Positions 55,096-64,000 of a DNA stretch of 64,000 nt are shown in pieces (within the stretch, counting starts at the first letter, position 1; each line of letters begins with the position of its first letter). Source of the DNA: Clostridia bacterium (GTDB lineage Bacteria; Bacillota; Thermoanaerobacteria; Thermoanaerobacterales; Thermoanaerobacteraceae); assembly GCA_012840485.1 (NCBI GenBank), contig DULG01000019.1, forward strand, positions 1-64,000, in the 5' to 3' direction. The position numbers and the translations under genes are program-made. A model generated the notes under the pieces. That model worked only from the letters and a program-made list of their open reading frames with translations, searched no databases and had not been told where the DNA came from.

Positions 55096-55599
55096 ATGGC
55101 TGATTATTATGATGTAGGTAAGGTTACTTCTGCCCACGGCATTAAAGGCGAGGTTAAAGTATATCCTCTTACTAATGTCCCTGAAAGGTTTTATGACCTT
55201 GAATATGTATGGATTTTTGATGAAGAACAAGGGCCCCGTAAATATGACATTGAATATGTGAAAATTATATCCAGAGGAGTTTGTGTAAAATTAGAAGGAA
55301 TTGATACTAGAGACGAGGCAGAAAAGTTAAAAGGGACCTTTTTAAAAGTTGACGCCCAAAATGCCTTAAAGTTAGAAGAAGGTGAATACTTCATCTCTGA
55401 TATAATAGGGATGAAGGTTTACAAAGAGGATGGAGTTTTTTTAGGCACATTAGTGGAAGTATTACAAACAGGTGCAAATGATGTATATGTAATAAAAACA
55501 GAAGAAAGGGACATGCTAATTCCTGCTATAAAGGATGTTGTAAAAAAGGTTGATGTCGACAATAAGGTAATGGTGGTCCACCTTCTGGAGGGGCTATGA
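55096..55599 (+). CDS. rimM: Ribosome maturation factor RimM
   Basis: 167 aa. DVGKVTSAHGIKGEVKVYPL is the family start, and the C-terminal PRC-barrel has LVEVLQTGANDVYVI. It binds S19 and helps 30S maturation. It overlaps trmD by 4 nt. Confidence 0.97.
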   Translation: MADYYDVGKVTSAHGIKGEVKVYPLTNVPERFYDLEYVWIFDEEQGPRKYDIEYVKIISRGVCVKLEGIDTRDEAEKLKGTFLKVDAQNALKLEEGEYFISDIIGMKVYKEDGVFLGTLVEVLQTGANDVYVIKTEERDMLIPAIKDVVKKVDVDNKVMVVHLLEGL

Positions 55600-56324
55600 T
55601 GATTTTTGATGTTTTAACCCTATTTCCTGAGATGTTTGAATGTGTTTTATCCTATAGTATATTAAAAAGAGCCATTGAAAAGGGAAAAATAAAAGTCAAT
55701 TTGATAAATATAAGAGATTTTTCAAAGGATAAACACAAAAGAGTGGATGATTATCCTTATGGAGGCGGGCCAGGGATGGTGATGATGCCACAGCCTCTCT
55801 TCGACGCAATTGAGTTTGTAAAAAGTCAAGGCGATATTCCTGTATATTACCTTGGCCCAAAAGGTAAAATTTTTAATCAGGAAATGGCAGTTAAGATGTC
55901 AAAACTGGAAAGAATAGCCCTTTTGTGCGGCCACTATGAAGGAATAGACGAAAGAGTCTATTCTGTCATTGATAAAGAGATTTCCATAGGAGATTTTATA
56001 TTGACAGGCGGAGAAATAGCGGCAATGGTTATTATTGATGCCGTAGCAAGGCTTATCGAGGGAGTCCTTTCCCATCCCCAAAGTGCTATTGAAGAATCCT
56101 TTTCTAATAACTTATTAGAATACCCACAATATACAAGACCAGAAGTGTTTAAGGGCATGAAAGTGCCAGAGGTTTTACTAAGTGGCAATCATGCTGAGAT
56201 TGCAAAGTGGAGAAGACAAAAGGCTTTAGAGATAACCCTTTTGAAGCGGCCTGATTTACTAAAAAAAGCTTCTTTGACTGAAGAGGATAAAAAATTTTTA
56301 AGGGAAAAAGGGGTTGACATTTAG
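55596..56324 (+). CDS. trmD: tRNA (guanine-37 N1)-methyltransferase TrmD
   Basis: 242 aa SPOUT enzyme. [40 protein letters not shown] and [11 protein letters not shown] form the SAM knot. It makes m1G37 to prevent frameshifting. It starts in the rimM stop. Confidence 0.98.
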   Translation: MMIFDVLTLFPEMFECVLSYSILKRAIEKGKIKVNLINIRDFSKDKHKRVDDYPYGGGPGMVMMPQPLFDAIEFVKSQGDIPVYYLGPKGKIFNQEMAVKMSKLERIALLCGHYEGIDERVYSVIDKEISIGDFILTGGEIAAMVIIDAVARLIEGVLSHPQSAIEESFSNNLLEYPQYTRPEVFKGMKVPEVLLSGNHAEIAKWRRQKALEITLLKRPDLLKKASLTEEDKKFLREKGVDI

Positions 56325-56346
56325 AAGGTGGAAGGAGGGAAAAACG

Positions 56347-56691
56347 ATGGATTTAATAAAAGCAGTTGAAAACCAGCAGATGAGAAAAGACTTAACTCCT
56401 TTTAATGTAGGAGATACTATAAGAGTACATTATAAGGTTATTGAAGGAGATAGAGAAAGAATTCAGCCCTTTGAGGGTATAGTAATCAAAAAGAGTGGTT
56501 CAGGCCTAAAGGAGACTTTTACTGTAAGACGTGTATCTTATGGTGTTGGAGTTGAAAGGACTTTTCCACTTCACTCCCCAAGAATTGAAAAGATAGAAGT
56601 TATAAGAAAAGGTAAAGTAAGGAGAGCAAAATTGTATTATTTGAGAAAGAGAGTAGGAAAAGCTGCTACAAAGATAAAGGAATTGATGTAA
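56347..56691 (+). CDS. rplS: 50S ribosomal protein L19
   Basis: 114 aa. [20 protein letters not shown] and [19 protein letters not shown] identify it. GGAGGG lies before the ATG at 56347; a longer frame overlapping trmD is not preferred. A terminator follows directly. Confidence 0.98.
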   Translation: MDLIKAVENQQMRKDLTPFNVGDTIRVHYKVIEGDRERIQPFEGIVIKKSGSGLKETFTVRRVSYGVGVERTFPLHSPRIEKIEVIRKGKVRRAKLYYLRKRVGKAATKIKELM

Positions 56692-56716
56692 AAAGGGGTT
56701 ACAAACCCCTTTTTTG
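56691..56716 (+). terminator. Terminator after rplS
   Basis: A perfect 10-bp stem pairs AAAAGGGGTT (56691-56700) with AACCCCTTTT (56704-56713) around ACA, followed by T. It is only 20 nt before rbgA, so rbgA likely depends on read-through or its own promoter. Confidence 0.92.
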
Positions 56717-56736
56717 AATATATGGGGGAATTAGAT

Positions 56737-57570
56737 ATGATACAGTGGTATCCCGGTCATATGGCTAAATCTAAGAAGGAAATCTCTTATAATTTAAAGC
56801 TAGTAGATGTGGTATATGAATTAGTAGATGCAAGAATACCTAAAAGTAGTAGAAATCCAGATATTGATGATATTATAAAAAATAGGAAAAGACTTATACT
56901 TTTAAATAAAGCAGATTTAGCAGATGATGTAATCACAGATTTATGGATAGAATATTTTAGAAAAGAGGGAATAGAAGCGGTAAAAGTTAATTCAATTATG
57001 GGATTTGGATTTCAAGAGATAAAGGAAGCTACTAATAAAGTTTGCCAAGACATTTTAGATAAGAAAAAACAAAAAGGTATGATACCAAGGCTTAGAGGAA
57101 TGATTGTAGGCATTCCAAATGTCGGAAAATCCACTTTTATCAATAAGTTAATTGGTGGTAAGAGGGCAAAAACTGGCGATAAACCAGGAGTTACGAGGGC
57201 TTTGCACTGGATAAAAACCCCTTATTTTGACCTTTTAGATACTCCAGGCATACTATGGCCAAAATTTGAGGATAAAAAAGTAGGAATTATGCTAGCAATT
57301 ACGGGAGCTATAAAAGATGAAATATTAGATATAGAAGAAATAGCACTGAATTTAATATCAATTTTAAAAAACTATTATCCCAATTATTTGCTGTCTCGCT
57401 ATAAAATTGGTAAAATAATAGATGAAGATTTTGAACTTTTAAAAGAAATAGGAAAAAAAAGAGGTTGTTTAGTTGCAGGAGGAGAAGTAGATACTTTAAA
57501 AACTTCTCATATTTTATTAGAAGATTTTCGAAGTGGTAAATTGGGAAGAATTTCTCTTGAAAGACCATAA
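56737..57570 (+). CDS. rbgA: Ribosome biogenesis GTPase RbgA (YlqF)
   Basis: About 277 aa circularly permuted GTPase. MIQWYPGHMAKSKKEI is the family start. G4 is LNKADL, then G1 GIPNVGKSTFIN and G3 LDTPGI. It completes 50S assembly. The ATG at 56737 is preferred, with GGGGGA before it. Confidence 0.96.
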   Translation: MIQWYPGHMAKSKKEISYNLKLVDVVYELVDARIPKSSRNPDIDDIIKNRKRLILLNKADLADDVITDLWIEYFRKEGIEAVKVNSIMGFGFQEIKEATNKVCQDILDKKKQKGMIPRLRGMIVGIPNVGKSTFINKLIGGKRAKTGDKPGVTRALHWIKTPYFDLLDTPGILWPKFEDKKVGIMLAITGAIKDEILDIEEIALNLISILKNYYPNYLLSRYKIGKIIDEDFELLKEIGKKRGCLVAGGEVDTLKTSHILLEDFRSGKLGRISLERP

Positions 57571-57581
57571 GGGGGATTTTT

Positions 57582-59114
57582 ATGCTTTCTAAAGTAAAAA
57601 GTATGGCAGTTTTAGGGATAAATGCCTACGTGGTAGAGGTAGAAATAGATTTATCTACTGGAATTCCTTCTTTTGATATTGTGGGGTTAGGGGATACAGA
57701 AGTTAAGGAAGCGAGAGACAGAGTTAGAGCTGCTATCAAAAACAGCGGCTTTGAATTTCCTCTCAAAAAAATCACTGTAAATTTAGCACCAGCTGACACT
57801 AAAAAAGAAGGTACTGCTTTTGATTTACCTTTAGCTATAGGACTTTTAAAATGTATAGAAAAAATAAAAGAGGAAAAGGAAGACATAGCTTTTGTAGGAG
57901 AACTTTCTTTGGATGGAAGTTTAAGAGGGGTAAATGGTATACTGCCAATGGTAATGGGGGCAAAAGAAAAGGGCATTTCTTCGATTGTTGTCCCTTATGA
58001 AAATGCCCATGAGGCCGCAGTTGCCAATGGAATAAAAGTATACCCTATGAAAAATTTAAAAGAAGTAGTTGACTTTTTAAATGGAGATAAAGAGATCGAA
58101 TCCTTTACTTTAGATATTAACAGCTTTTTTGATAATGAAAAATATGATGTAGATTTTTCTGAAGTAAAGGGACAAGAAAATGCGAAAAGGGTACTTGAAA
58201 TTGCGGCTGCAGGTGGCCACAATGTGCTAATGATAGGTCCACCTGGAGCGGGTAAAACTATGTTGGCAAGGCGTTTTCCTACTATTCTTCCTCAGTTAAG
58301 TTTTGAAGAGGCTTTAGAAGTTACCAAGATATACAGTATAGCAGGATTGCTTCCAAAAGGTACACCTCTTATCACTACTCGACCTTTTAGAGCTCCTCAT
58401 CATACTATCTCTACAGTTGCTTTAGTTGGGGGAGGAAAATATCCTAGGCCTGGGGAAGTATCCCTTGCCCACTATGGAGTGTTATTTTTAGATGAGATTC
58501 CTGAATTTAAAAAGGATGCAATAGAAGTTTTAAGGCAGCCGTTAGAAGATGAAGTAGTTACAATTACCCGTGTAAATGGCAGTTTTACATATCCAAGCAA
58601 ATTTATTTTAATTTTAGCTATGAATCCTTGTCCTTGTGGTTATTATGGAGATGATACTCACGAATGCCATTGCAGTATAAATGAAATAAGAAGATACCAG
58701 AATAAAATTTCAGGACCTTTATTAGATAGAATTGATTTACATGTGGAAGTAAAACCACTTAAAAAAGATAAATATTTTGAAGAAGAAACGCCATCGGAAA
58801 GTTCCAAGGAAATTCGCAAACGAGTCATAAAAGCACGAGAAATGCAACTTAAAAGGTATAAAGGTATTGGTATATACTTTAATTCTCAATTAAAAGGAAA
58901 TATGTTAAAGAAATATTGTAAACTTGATGAAAATACCAAAAGATTTTTGAATGAGGCTTTTGAAAAACTTTATTTAAGTGCAAGAGGATATAATAAAATT
59001 TTAAAAGTTGCTCGTACAATTGCTGATTTAGAAGGTGCAGAAAATATTAAGTTTGAGCATGTAGCAGAAGCATTACAGTATAGAATTGTTGATAGCAAAT
59101 ATTGGCTCAAGTAA
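57582..59114 (+). CDS. ComM/YifB-type Mg chelatase-like AAA+ ATPase
   Basis: 510 aa. An N-terminal Lon-like (S16) fold is followed by an AAA+ ATPase with Walker A GPPGAGKTMLARR and Walker B VLFLDEIPEF. The zinc-like insert NPCPCGYYGDDTHECHC is present, then a C-terminal Mg-chelatase domain. ComM homologs are branch-migration helicases in natural transformation. dprA lies at 62296. GGGGG precedes the ATG. Confidence 0.93.
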   Translation: MLSKVKSMAVLGINAYVVEVEIDLSTGIPSFDIVGLGDTEVKEARDRVRAAIKNSGFEFPLKKITVNLAPADTKKEGTAFDLPLAIGLLKCIEKIKEEKEDIAFVGELSLDGSLRGVNGILPMVMGAKEKGISSIVVPYENAHEAAVANGIKVYPMKNLKEVVDFLNGDKEIESFTLDINSFFDNEKYDVDFSEVKGQENAKRVLEIAAAGGHNVLMIGPPGAGKTMLARRFPTILPQLSFEEALEVTKIYSIAGLLPKGTPLITTRPFRAPHHTISTVALVGGGKYPRPGEVSLAHYGVLFLDEIPEFKKDAIEVLRQPLEDEVVTITRVNGSFTYPSKFILILAMNPCPCGYYGDDTHECHCSINEIRRYQNKISGPLLDRIDLHVEVKPLKKDKYFEEETPSESSKEIRKRVIKAREMQLKRYKGIGIYFNSQLKGNMLKKYCKLDENTKRFLNEAFEKLYLSARGYNKILKVARTIADLEGAENIKFEHVAEALQYRIVDSKYWLK

Positions 59115-59178
59115 AAATTACGATAAAAATATTATGTAAAGTAAATAAGTTTTAAGTATGGGTAAGAAGGTGTTAGAT

Positions 59179-60045
59179 GTGGAGGTAACAAGTTTTTTTA
59201 ATAGAGAAACTATAAAAAATATTTTCTTTATCCTTGTAGGAACTTTAATCTCTGCTATTGGTATCAACATGTTTATTGTCCATGCTAAACTTTTAAGCGG
59301 TGGGGTTTCTGGTATTGCGCTTATCATACAGTACTTTACTAGATTCCCTGCAGGATATACTATATTTCTGCTAAATATTCCACTTTTGATTTTAAGCTAT
59401 AAAAAGGTAAATTTAAGGTTTACAATTTTTACTATTATAGGTACTGCTTCACTTTCTTTGTTTTTGGTACTTACTTATTCAATAAAAAATATATTACATA
59501 TAAATGATCCATTGCTTTTGAGTTTATACGGTGGAGTATTAAATGGTTTGGGAATGGGAATAGTTTTTAGCAATCACGGGTCAACTGGAGGATTGGATAT
59601 AATTTCTGTAATTGTAAAAAAGAAATATGATAATTTTGAAATTGGGCGCATTTCTTTTGCTGTTAACTTTTTTATTGTAGCTATTGGCGCGATATTTTTT
59701 GGTTTGACGAGTGCTCTTTACACACTTGTATCAATGTATATCACTTCTTACATGGTAGATAAAACTCTAAAAGGATTTAATAGACAAAAAATGGTACTTA
59801 TAGTTACTGACAAAGTAGAAGAAGTGAGTAAAGAGATAATGACCACATTAAAAAGGGGGGTTACTTTGTTACATGGAGAAGGAGCTTATACTAAGGAGAG
59901 TAAAAAGGTTTTATACTCTATTGTGTCTTTAACACAGCTTCCACAGCTTAAGCTTATTGTGCACCAGATAGATGAAAATGCTTTTATCTCCATATTAGAT
60001 GTAGCTGAAGTCCATGGAAAAGGATTTATGAGGGAATTATTTTAA
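59179..60045 (+). CDS. YitT-family membrane protein
   Basis: About 288 aa with five or so membrane segments, then a soluble C-terminal DUF2179 domain (RGVTLLHGEGAYTKESKKVL). The motif LLSGGVSGIALIIQYFT and SNHGSTGGLDIIS are family features. Function unknown. An ATG at 59158 lacks a good ribosome-binding site; GAAGGTG is placed for the GTG at 59179, so that is preferred, with low certainty. Confidence 0.88.
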   Translation: MEVTSFFNRETIKNIFFILVGTLISAIGINMFIVHAKLLSGGVSGIALIIQYFTRFPAGYTIFLLNIPLLILSYKKVNLRFTIFTIIGTASLSLFLVLTYSIKNILHINDPLLLSLYGGVLNGLGMGIVFSNHGSTGGLDIISVIVKKKYDNFEIGRISFAVNFFIVAIGAIFFGLTSALYTLVSMYITSYMVDKTLKGFNRQKMVLIVTDKVEEVSKEIMTTLKRGVTLLHGEGAYTKESKKVLYSIVSLTQLPQLKLIVHQIDENAFISILDVAEVHGKGFMRELF

Positions 60046-60051
60046 ATTTCA

Positions 60052-60080
60052 TTGCAAATTTTGAAATTTTCTCTTATAAT
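60052..60080 (+). promoter_or_regulatory. Promoter of trpS
   Basis: -35 TTGCAA (60052-60057), 17-nt spacer, perfect -10 TATAAT (60075-60080). The leader is about 40 nt, too short for a T-box. Confidence 0.8.
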
Positions 60081-60126
60081 TTTTTCTAAACGACATAAAA
60101 TACTCAATTGAAAAGGAGTTGATAGC

Positions 60127-61110
60127 TTGAAAAGAGTTTTTTCAGGAGTACAACCAACGGGAGACACTCACATAGGTAATTATTTGGGAGCAATGAGGCA
60201 ATTTGTTGCGCTACAAGATGATTATGAATGCTTTTTTTGTGCCGTTGATTTACATGCTTTAACAGTTCCTCAAGACCCTAAAGTTTTAAAGGAAAAAACT
60301 ATTGAATTGGCAGCACTTTACCTTGCAATAGGTTTAGATCCTAAAAAAGTTACTATTTTTATTCAGTCTCACGTTCCTGCCCATGCAGAATTGGCATGGT
60401 TGCTACAATGTATAACCTATTTTGGTGAATTGAGCAGGATGACACAATTTAAGGATAAAAGCAAAGGAAAGGAATCTGTTTCAGTTGGACTTTTTACATA
60501 TCCGGACTTGATGGCAGCAGATATACTTTTATACAATACCCATTATGTTCCTGTAGGAGAAGACCAAAAGCAGCATTTGGAACTGACAAGAGACATTGCG
60601 CAGCGTTTTAACAACAGATTTGGTGAAACTTTTGTAGTTCCTGAGCCTATGATTTTAAAACTTGGTGCGAGAATAATGAGTCTTACTGACCCTACTAAAA
60701 AGATGAGTAAAAGTGACAGTGATCCAAATAACAGAATCAATCTTTTGGATGAGCCTTCTGTAATTAAGAAAAAGATAATGAAAGCAGTAACTGATTCTGA
60801 GAGCGAAATAAGATTGGATTGGGATAATAAGCCAGGAGTCAGCAACCTTTTGACTATTTATAGTTTGTTTACAGGCATGGAAATAGAAGAAGTTATAAAT
60901 AAATTTAACGGACAGGGTTATGGGTCTTTAAAGAAGGAATTAGCAGAGATTGTAATAGATAAATTGACAGTTATACAAAAAAATTATAAAGACCTCAGTA
61001 GAGACTATGTTTTACAGGTTTTAAAAGAAGGGGCGGAAAGAGCTCAAGCTGTTGCAGAAAAAACTTTGAAAGAAGTAAAAGAAAAGATGGGATTGATATT
61101 AAAAGATTAA
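60127..61110 (+). CDS. trpS: Tryptophanyl-tRNA synthetase
   Basis: 327 aa class I synthetase. The HIGH-like motif is PTGDTHIGNYLGAM and the KMSKS loop is KKMSKSDSD. It charges tRNA(Trp). The start is TTG after AAAAGGAG. Its 3' end overlaps the convergent yraN by 12 nt. Confidence 0.97.
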   Translation: MKRVFSGVQPTGDTHIGNYLGAMRQFVALQDDYECFFCAVDLHALTVPQDPKVLKEKTIELAALYLAIGLDPKKVTIFIQSHVPAHAELAWLLQCITYFGELSRMTQFKDKSKGKESVSVGLFTYPDLMAADILLYNTHYVPVGEDQKQHLELTRDIAQRFNNRFGETFVVPEPMILKLGARIMSLTDPTKKMSKSDSDPNNRINLLDEPSVIKKKIMKAVTDSESEIRLDWDNKPGVSNLLTIYSLFTGMEIEEVINKFNGQGYGSLKKELAEIVIDKLTVIQKNYKDLSRDYVLQVLKEGAERAQAVAEKTLKEVKEKMGLILKD

Positions 61111-61470
61111 AAAGGCGTTGGGAAAATGACTTAGTTTTTCAAAGGCCAATGTATCAGGATTTAAATAAACCTCAATCACGTCAAAACGAGGCTGAAAATT
61201 TCGAAATTTTTCTGTTGAAGCCAAATACAATTGGGAAATTTTCAAAATTCTTTGTTGTTTATAAAAATTTACAGCTTCACTTCCAGTTCCAAAAGAGGTA
61301 GAGGTTCTTGTCTTTACCTCTATAAAAACTATTTCTTTTTTGAATAGAGCTATTATATCTACTTCCCCAATTTTACATTTAAAATTTTTCTCTACAATTT
61401 TGTAACCCGATTTTAAAAGATATTGGGCAGCTATTTTTTCTCCTAAGCTGCCTATTGTTTTTTTGTTCAA
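61099..61470 (-). CDS. yraN: UPF0102/YraN-family nuclease-fold protein
   Basis: 123 aa. SLGEKIAAQYLLKSGYKIVE, GEVDIIALFKKEIVFIEVKT and the acidic-Lys core (EVD, EVK) resemble a restriction-endonuclease fold. The function is unproven. It lies 6 nt after rnhB, its usual neighbour, in the minus strand. Confidence 0.93.
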   Translation of the reverse strand: MNKKTIGSLGEKIAAQYLLKSGYKIVEKNFKCKIGEVDIIALFKKEIVFIEVKTRTSTSFGTGSEAVNFYKQQRILKISQLYLASTEKFRNFQPRFDVIEVYLNPDTLAFEKLSHFPNAFLIF

Positions 61471-61476
61471 TGTTTT

Positions 61477-62205
61477 TCATCCTTTCAGAATTTTTTCAAT
61501 AAAAGTCTTTCTGTGGATAGGACAGGGACCGTATTTTTTTAAAGCTTCAATATGTTCTTTTGTACCATAACCTTTGTTTTTTTCAAAATTATACTGAGGA
61601 TAGATTTTGTGATATTCTTTCATTATTTTATCTCTTTCAACTTTTGCCAGTATAGAGGCAGCAGCTATAGAGATACTTTTTGAATCTCCTTTTACTATCG
61701 CTTTTTGATTTATCTCTATTTGAGGAATGGTAATAGCATCTACTAAAAGGTAATCAATTTTTTGTTGTATTTTTGAAATAGCAATCTGCATGGCTTTGTA
61801 GGTAGCATTTAGTATGTTTATTTTATCAATTTCTTCACAATCAACTATACCAATACCATAAGATATGGCCACTTTTTTAATTACTTCTGCTAATATTTCT
61901 CTTTTTTCTTCAGATAATTTTTTGGAATCGTTTATTTCCGGGATAAAAACTTCTTTTGGCAATATCACACAAGCAGCAACAATTGGCCCTACTAAGGGTC
62001 CTCTTCCTGCTTCGTCTACTCCAGCAATGAAATTTAAATTTTTTTGATACAATTGATTTTCATAGTATTTTAAGTTATTAATCCTTTCAATTTCTCCTTC
62101 AAACCATTTTTTAGCTGCTTCATTCAAGCTAAGGGACTGAAAATCACAAAAGGGATTTTGATATAAATAGTTTTTGAGTTGCTTTAGGTTATATAAGTTT
62201 GCCAC
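61477..62205 (-). CDS. rnhB: Ribonuclease HII
   Basis: 242 aa. AGVDEAGRGPLVGPIVAAC carries catalytic Asp64 and Glu65, and the further acidic residues are in INDSKKLSEEKRE and LLVDAI. It removes ribonucleotides from DNA-RNA hybrids. Start ATG with GGGGG upstream. It is divergent from dprA across an 84-nt gap with promoter-like elements in both directions. Confidence 0.96.
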   Translation of the reverse strand: MANLYNLKQLKNYLYQNPFCDFQSLSLNEAAKKWFEGEIERINNLKYYENQLYQKNLNFIAGVDEAGRGPLVGPIVAACVILPKEVFIPEINDSKKLSEEKREILAEVIKKVAISYGIGIVDCEEIDKINILNATYKAMQIAISKIQQKIDYLLVDAITIPQIEINQKAIVKGDSKSISIAAASILAKVERDKIMKEYHKIYPQYNFEKNKGYGTKEHIEALKKYGPCPIHRKTFIEKILKG

Positions 62206-62229
62206 TATTATCCCCCTTCTTTTTTCTTT

Positions 62230-62256
62230 ATTTTATCATAAGTTATGTATTATAAT
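62230..62256. promoter_or_regulatory. Divergent promoter elements between rnhB and dprA
   Basis: Minus strand: extended -10 TGATAAAAT (62238-62230) for rnhB. Plus strand: -10 TATAAT (62251-62256) for dprA. The -35 elements are weak in both directions. Confidence 0.4.
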
Positions 62257-62295
62257 AAAGATAATTAAGGAAAAGGATGTTAAAGGAGAATGGAG

Positions 62296-63384
62296 ATGGA
62301 GAAAGCAAAAGTTTTTAAAGTATGGTTAAGCACTGTGGAAGGAGTAGGGTATAAAACCTATGTAAAGTTAATAGAATTTTTTAAAAGTGCAGAAAATGTT
62401 TATAAAGCTAAAGAAATAGATATTTTCAAAGCGATAGGAAAGAGAAAGCTAGTGCAAAATATAATAGAAGCTCAGAAATTAAATCCTTTTGACTATGTAG
62501 AAAGATTGCAAAATTTAAAAATAAGTGTATATACATTAGAAGAAGAGGAATATCCAAAAGAATTAAAAAATATTTATGATCCTCCTCCTGTTTTGTATTT
62601 AAAAGGGAATATTAATTTAAAAGATAATTTGTGCATTGCTATGGTTGGTTCAAGAAAAGCTACCTTTTACGGGAAGCAGATGGCACAGAAATTGTCATAC
62701 GACCTTTCAGAAAGAGGTATAACAGTAGCAAGTGGCATGGCAAGAGGAATTGATAGCTTTTCACATGTAGGTGCATTAAAAGGCAAAGGGAAATCTATTG
62801 CAGTTTTGGGAAATGGCATAAATGTAGTTTATCCAAGAGAAAATAAAAACTTGATGGATCAGATTAGTGAGGAGGGATTGTTGGTTTCAGAGTTTCCTTT
62901 AGATTTTCCTCCATTGCCTCAAAATTTTCCTTTGAGAAACAGAATTATAAGCGGATTATCTATTGGAGTGGTAGTAGTAGAAGCCGGACTAAAGAGTGGT
63001 TCTTTGATTACGGCACAATACGCTTTAGAACAAGGAAGAGAGGTTTTTGCGGTTCCTGGCAATATAACCAGTGCTTATAGTAAAGGGACAAATGAACTAA
63101 TAAAACAAGGGGCTAAAATTGTAACTGAGGTTGATGATATTTTAGAAGAGTTTAATTTAAGAGAGGATGTGCAGCAAAAGATTGAGGAAAATCTCATATA
63201 CTCTCTTACAGAGGAAGAAAGGAAGGTGTACAATTTTATCTGTGAAGCTCCGAGAGATATAGATGAAATAATAATCTATATGCAAATGAAAATCCAAAAA
63301 GTTAATGCAATTTTATCTTCTTTAATGTTAAAAGGTATGATTGAAAAGCTTCCTGGCAATAAATATGAGAAAAAAATATTTTGA
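62296..63384 (+). CDS. dprA: DNA processing protein DprA
   Basis: About 362 aa. An N-terminal helix-hairpin-helix-like domain precedes the Rossmann core with [35 protein letters not shown] and [19 protein letters not shown]-terminal winged helix follows. It loads RecA on incoming single-stranded DNA. The ATG at 62296 is better spaced than 62290 from AAAGGAG. It precedes topA, the usual order. Confidence 0.96.
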   Translation: MEKAKVFKVWLSTVEGVGYKTYVKLIEFFKSAENVYKAKEIDIFKAIGKRKLVQNIIEAQKLNPFDYVERLQNLKISVYTLEEEEYPKELKNIYDPPPVLYLKGNINLKDNLCIAMVGSRKATFYGKQMAQKLSYDLSERGITVASGMARGIDSFSHVGALKGKGKSIAVLGNGINVVYPRENKNLMDQISEEGLLVSEFPLDFPPLPQNFPLRNRIISGLSIGVVVVEAGLKSGSLITAQYALEQGREVFAVPGNITSAYSKGTNELIKQGAKIVTEVDDILEEFNLREDVQQKIEENLIYSLTEEERKVYNFICEAPRDIDEIIIYMQMKIQKVNAILSSLMLKGMIEKLPGNKYEKKIF

Positions 63385-63409
63385 TAATTGTCAAAAACTT
63401 TGATATAAT
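63381..63409 (+). promoter_or_regulatory. Promoter of topA
   Basis: -35 TTGATA (63381-63386) overlaps the dprA stop codon; 17-nt spacer; perfect -10 TATAAT (63404-63409). Confidence 0.85.
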
Positions 63410-63434
63410 TATAAATTGTTTTGGAGGTGTCAAA

Positions 63435-64000
63435 ATGGCAAAATCTCTAGTTATTGTAGAATCTCCAGCTAAAGCTAAGACCATCTCTAAATTTTTGGGC
63501 AAGAATTTTAAAGTAGCAGCTTCCATGGGACATGTGAGGGATTTGCCTAAAAGTCAGTTAGGCATTGACATTGAAAATAATTTTGCTCCTAAGTACATAA
63601 CTATTCGTGGAAAAGGGGCTATTATAGAGAATTTAAAAAAAGAAGCAAAAGATGCCGAGAAAATTTTTTTAGCTACTGACCCTGATAGGGAAGGAGAAGC
63701 CATTTCATGGCATATTGCCCAATTGTTAAATTTGAATATTGAAGATCCTTGTCGCATAGAATTTCACGAGATTACAAAAAATGCAATTCAAACTGCGATT
63801 AAAAATCCGCGATCTATAGATTTGAAATTAGTAGATGCACAACAAGCTAGAAGGATTCTAGATAGATTAGTAGGGTATAAAATAAGCCCTCTTTTGTGGA
63901 AAAAAATAAAGAGGGGATTGAGTGCAGGAAGAGTTCAATCAGTAGCAGCAAGGCTTGTCTGTGATAGAGAAAGAGAAATAAAGGCTTTTGTGCCGGAAGA
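63435..64000 (+). CDS. topA: DNA topoisomerase I, N-terminal part (runs off the window)
   Basis: 188 complete codons of a type IA topoisomerase. The TOPRIM domain has [18 protein letters not shown] and [33 protein letters not shown] and [11 protein letters not shown] follow, before the active-site tyrosine, which is beyond the window. It relaxes negative supercoils. Start ATG after GGAGGTG. Partial at the 3' end. Confidence 0.97.
   Translation, partial: MAKSLVIVESPAKAKTISKFLGKNFKVAASMGHVRDLPKSQLGIDIENNFAPKYITIRGKGAIIENLKKEAKDAEKIFLATDPDREGEAISWHIAQLLNLNIEDPCRIEFHEITKNAIQTAIKNPRSIDLKLVDAQQARRILDRLVGYKISPLLWKKIKRGLSAGRVQSVAARLVCDREREIKAFVPE

Noticed and set aside
60046-60126. T-box leader for trpS
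   Set aside because: The gap to the start is 81 nt, and none of the T-box sequence (AGGGTGGNACCGCG) is present. A simple promoter explains it.

Overview
The window looks like chromosome of a low-GC, anaerobic, spore-forming Firmicute of the Thermoanaerobacter/Caldanaerobacter type. The basis is AT-rich sequence, many TTG start codons, Bacillus/Clostridium gene order, two alpha/beta-type SASPs, spoVS and ylbJ (sporulation), and pta-ackA (acetate fermentation). The genus is an inference from protein style and gene order; no database was searched. Almost every gene is a recognisable core gene. No CRISPR array, transposase, prophage or tRNA gene was seen.

Layout. 1-190: 3' end of an rRNA operon (5S rRNA and terminator). 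211-3667 (minus): a SAM-I riboswitch controlling metN-metI-metQ and an Asp/Glu-racemase-family gene. 3850-6756: GNAT acetyltransferase, thpR, and rqcH on the minus strand. 6850-8684: an accessory-looking pair, a ChrB N-terminal-like protein and an MFS transporter, behind a promoter overlapped by a perfect 10+10 bp palindrome. 8735-25214: a continuous 16.5-kb co-directional run (dapF, yicC, remA, gmk, rpoZ, coaBC, priA, def, fmt, DUF116, yugP-like, rsmB, rlmN, PP2C phosphatase, PASTA kinase, rsgA, rpe, thiN). 25274-30801: a small membrane protein, rpmB (minus), then asp23-fakA-recG-degV. 30835-31565: tandem near-identical SASP genes. 31683-35714: rsmD, coaD, a coiled-coil protein, and ylbJ and tmcAL on the minus strand. 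35774-38872: pta, ackA, yceD (DUF177), rpmF.

38875-46431 holds the type II fatty-acid synthesis locus fapR-plsX-fabH-fabK-fabD-fabG-acpP-fabF, then rnc. 46428-48145 has an Elp3-like radical SAM gene, spoVS behind a textbook sigma-H promoter, and a 77-aa protein. 48188-57570 is the secretion/ribosome cluster smc-ftsY-ylxM-ffh-rpsP-khpA-rimM-trmD-rplS-rbgA. 57582-64000 carries comM, a YitT protein, trpS, convergent yraN and rnhB, dprA, and the start of topA, which runs off the window.

The genes work mainly in translation (ribosomal proteins, rRNA/tRNA modification, GTPase assembly factors, deformylase/formyltransferase), membrane-lipid synthesis under FapR, SRP targeting, and envelope signalling (PrkC/Stp). 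The strongest candidates for something less described are the ChrB-like/MFS module with its operator-like palindromes and the SAM-riboswitch-linked racemase. Start codons were moved from the longest possible reading frame wherever a Shine-Dalgarno sequence clearly pointed to an internal start.
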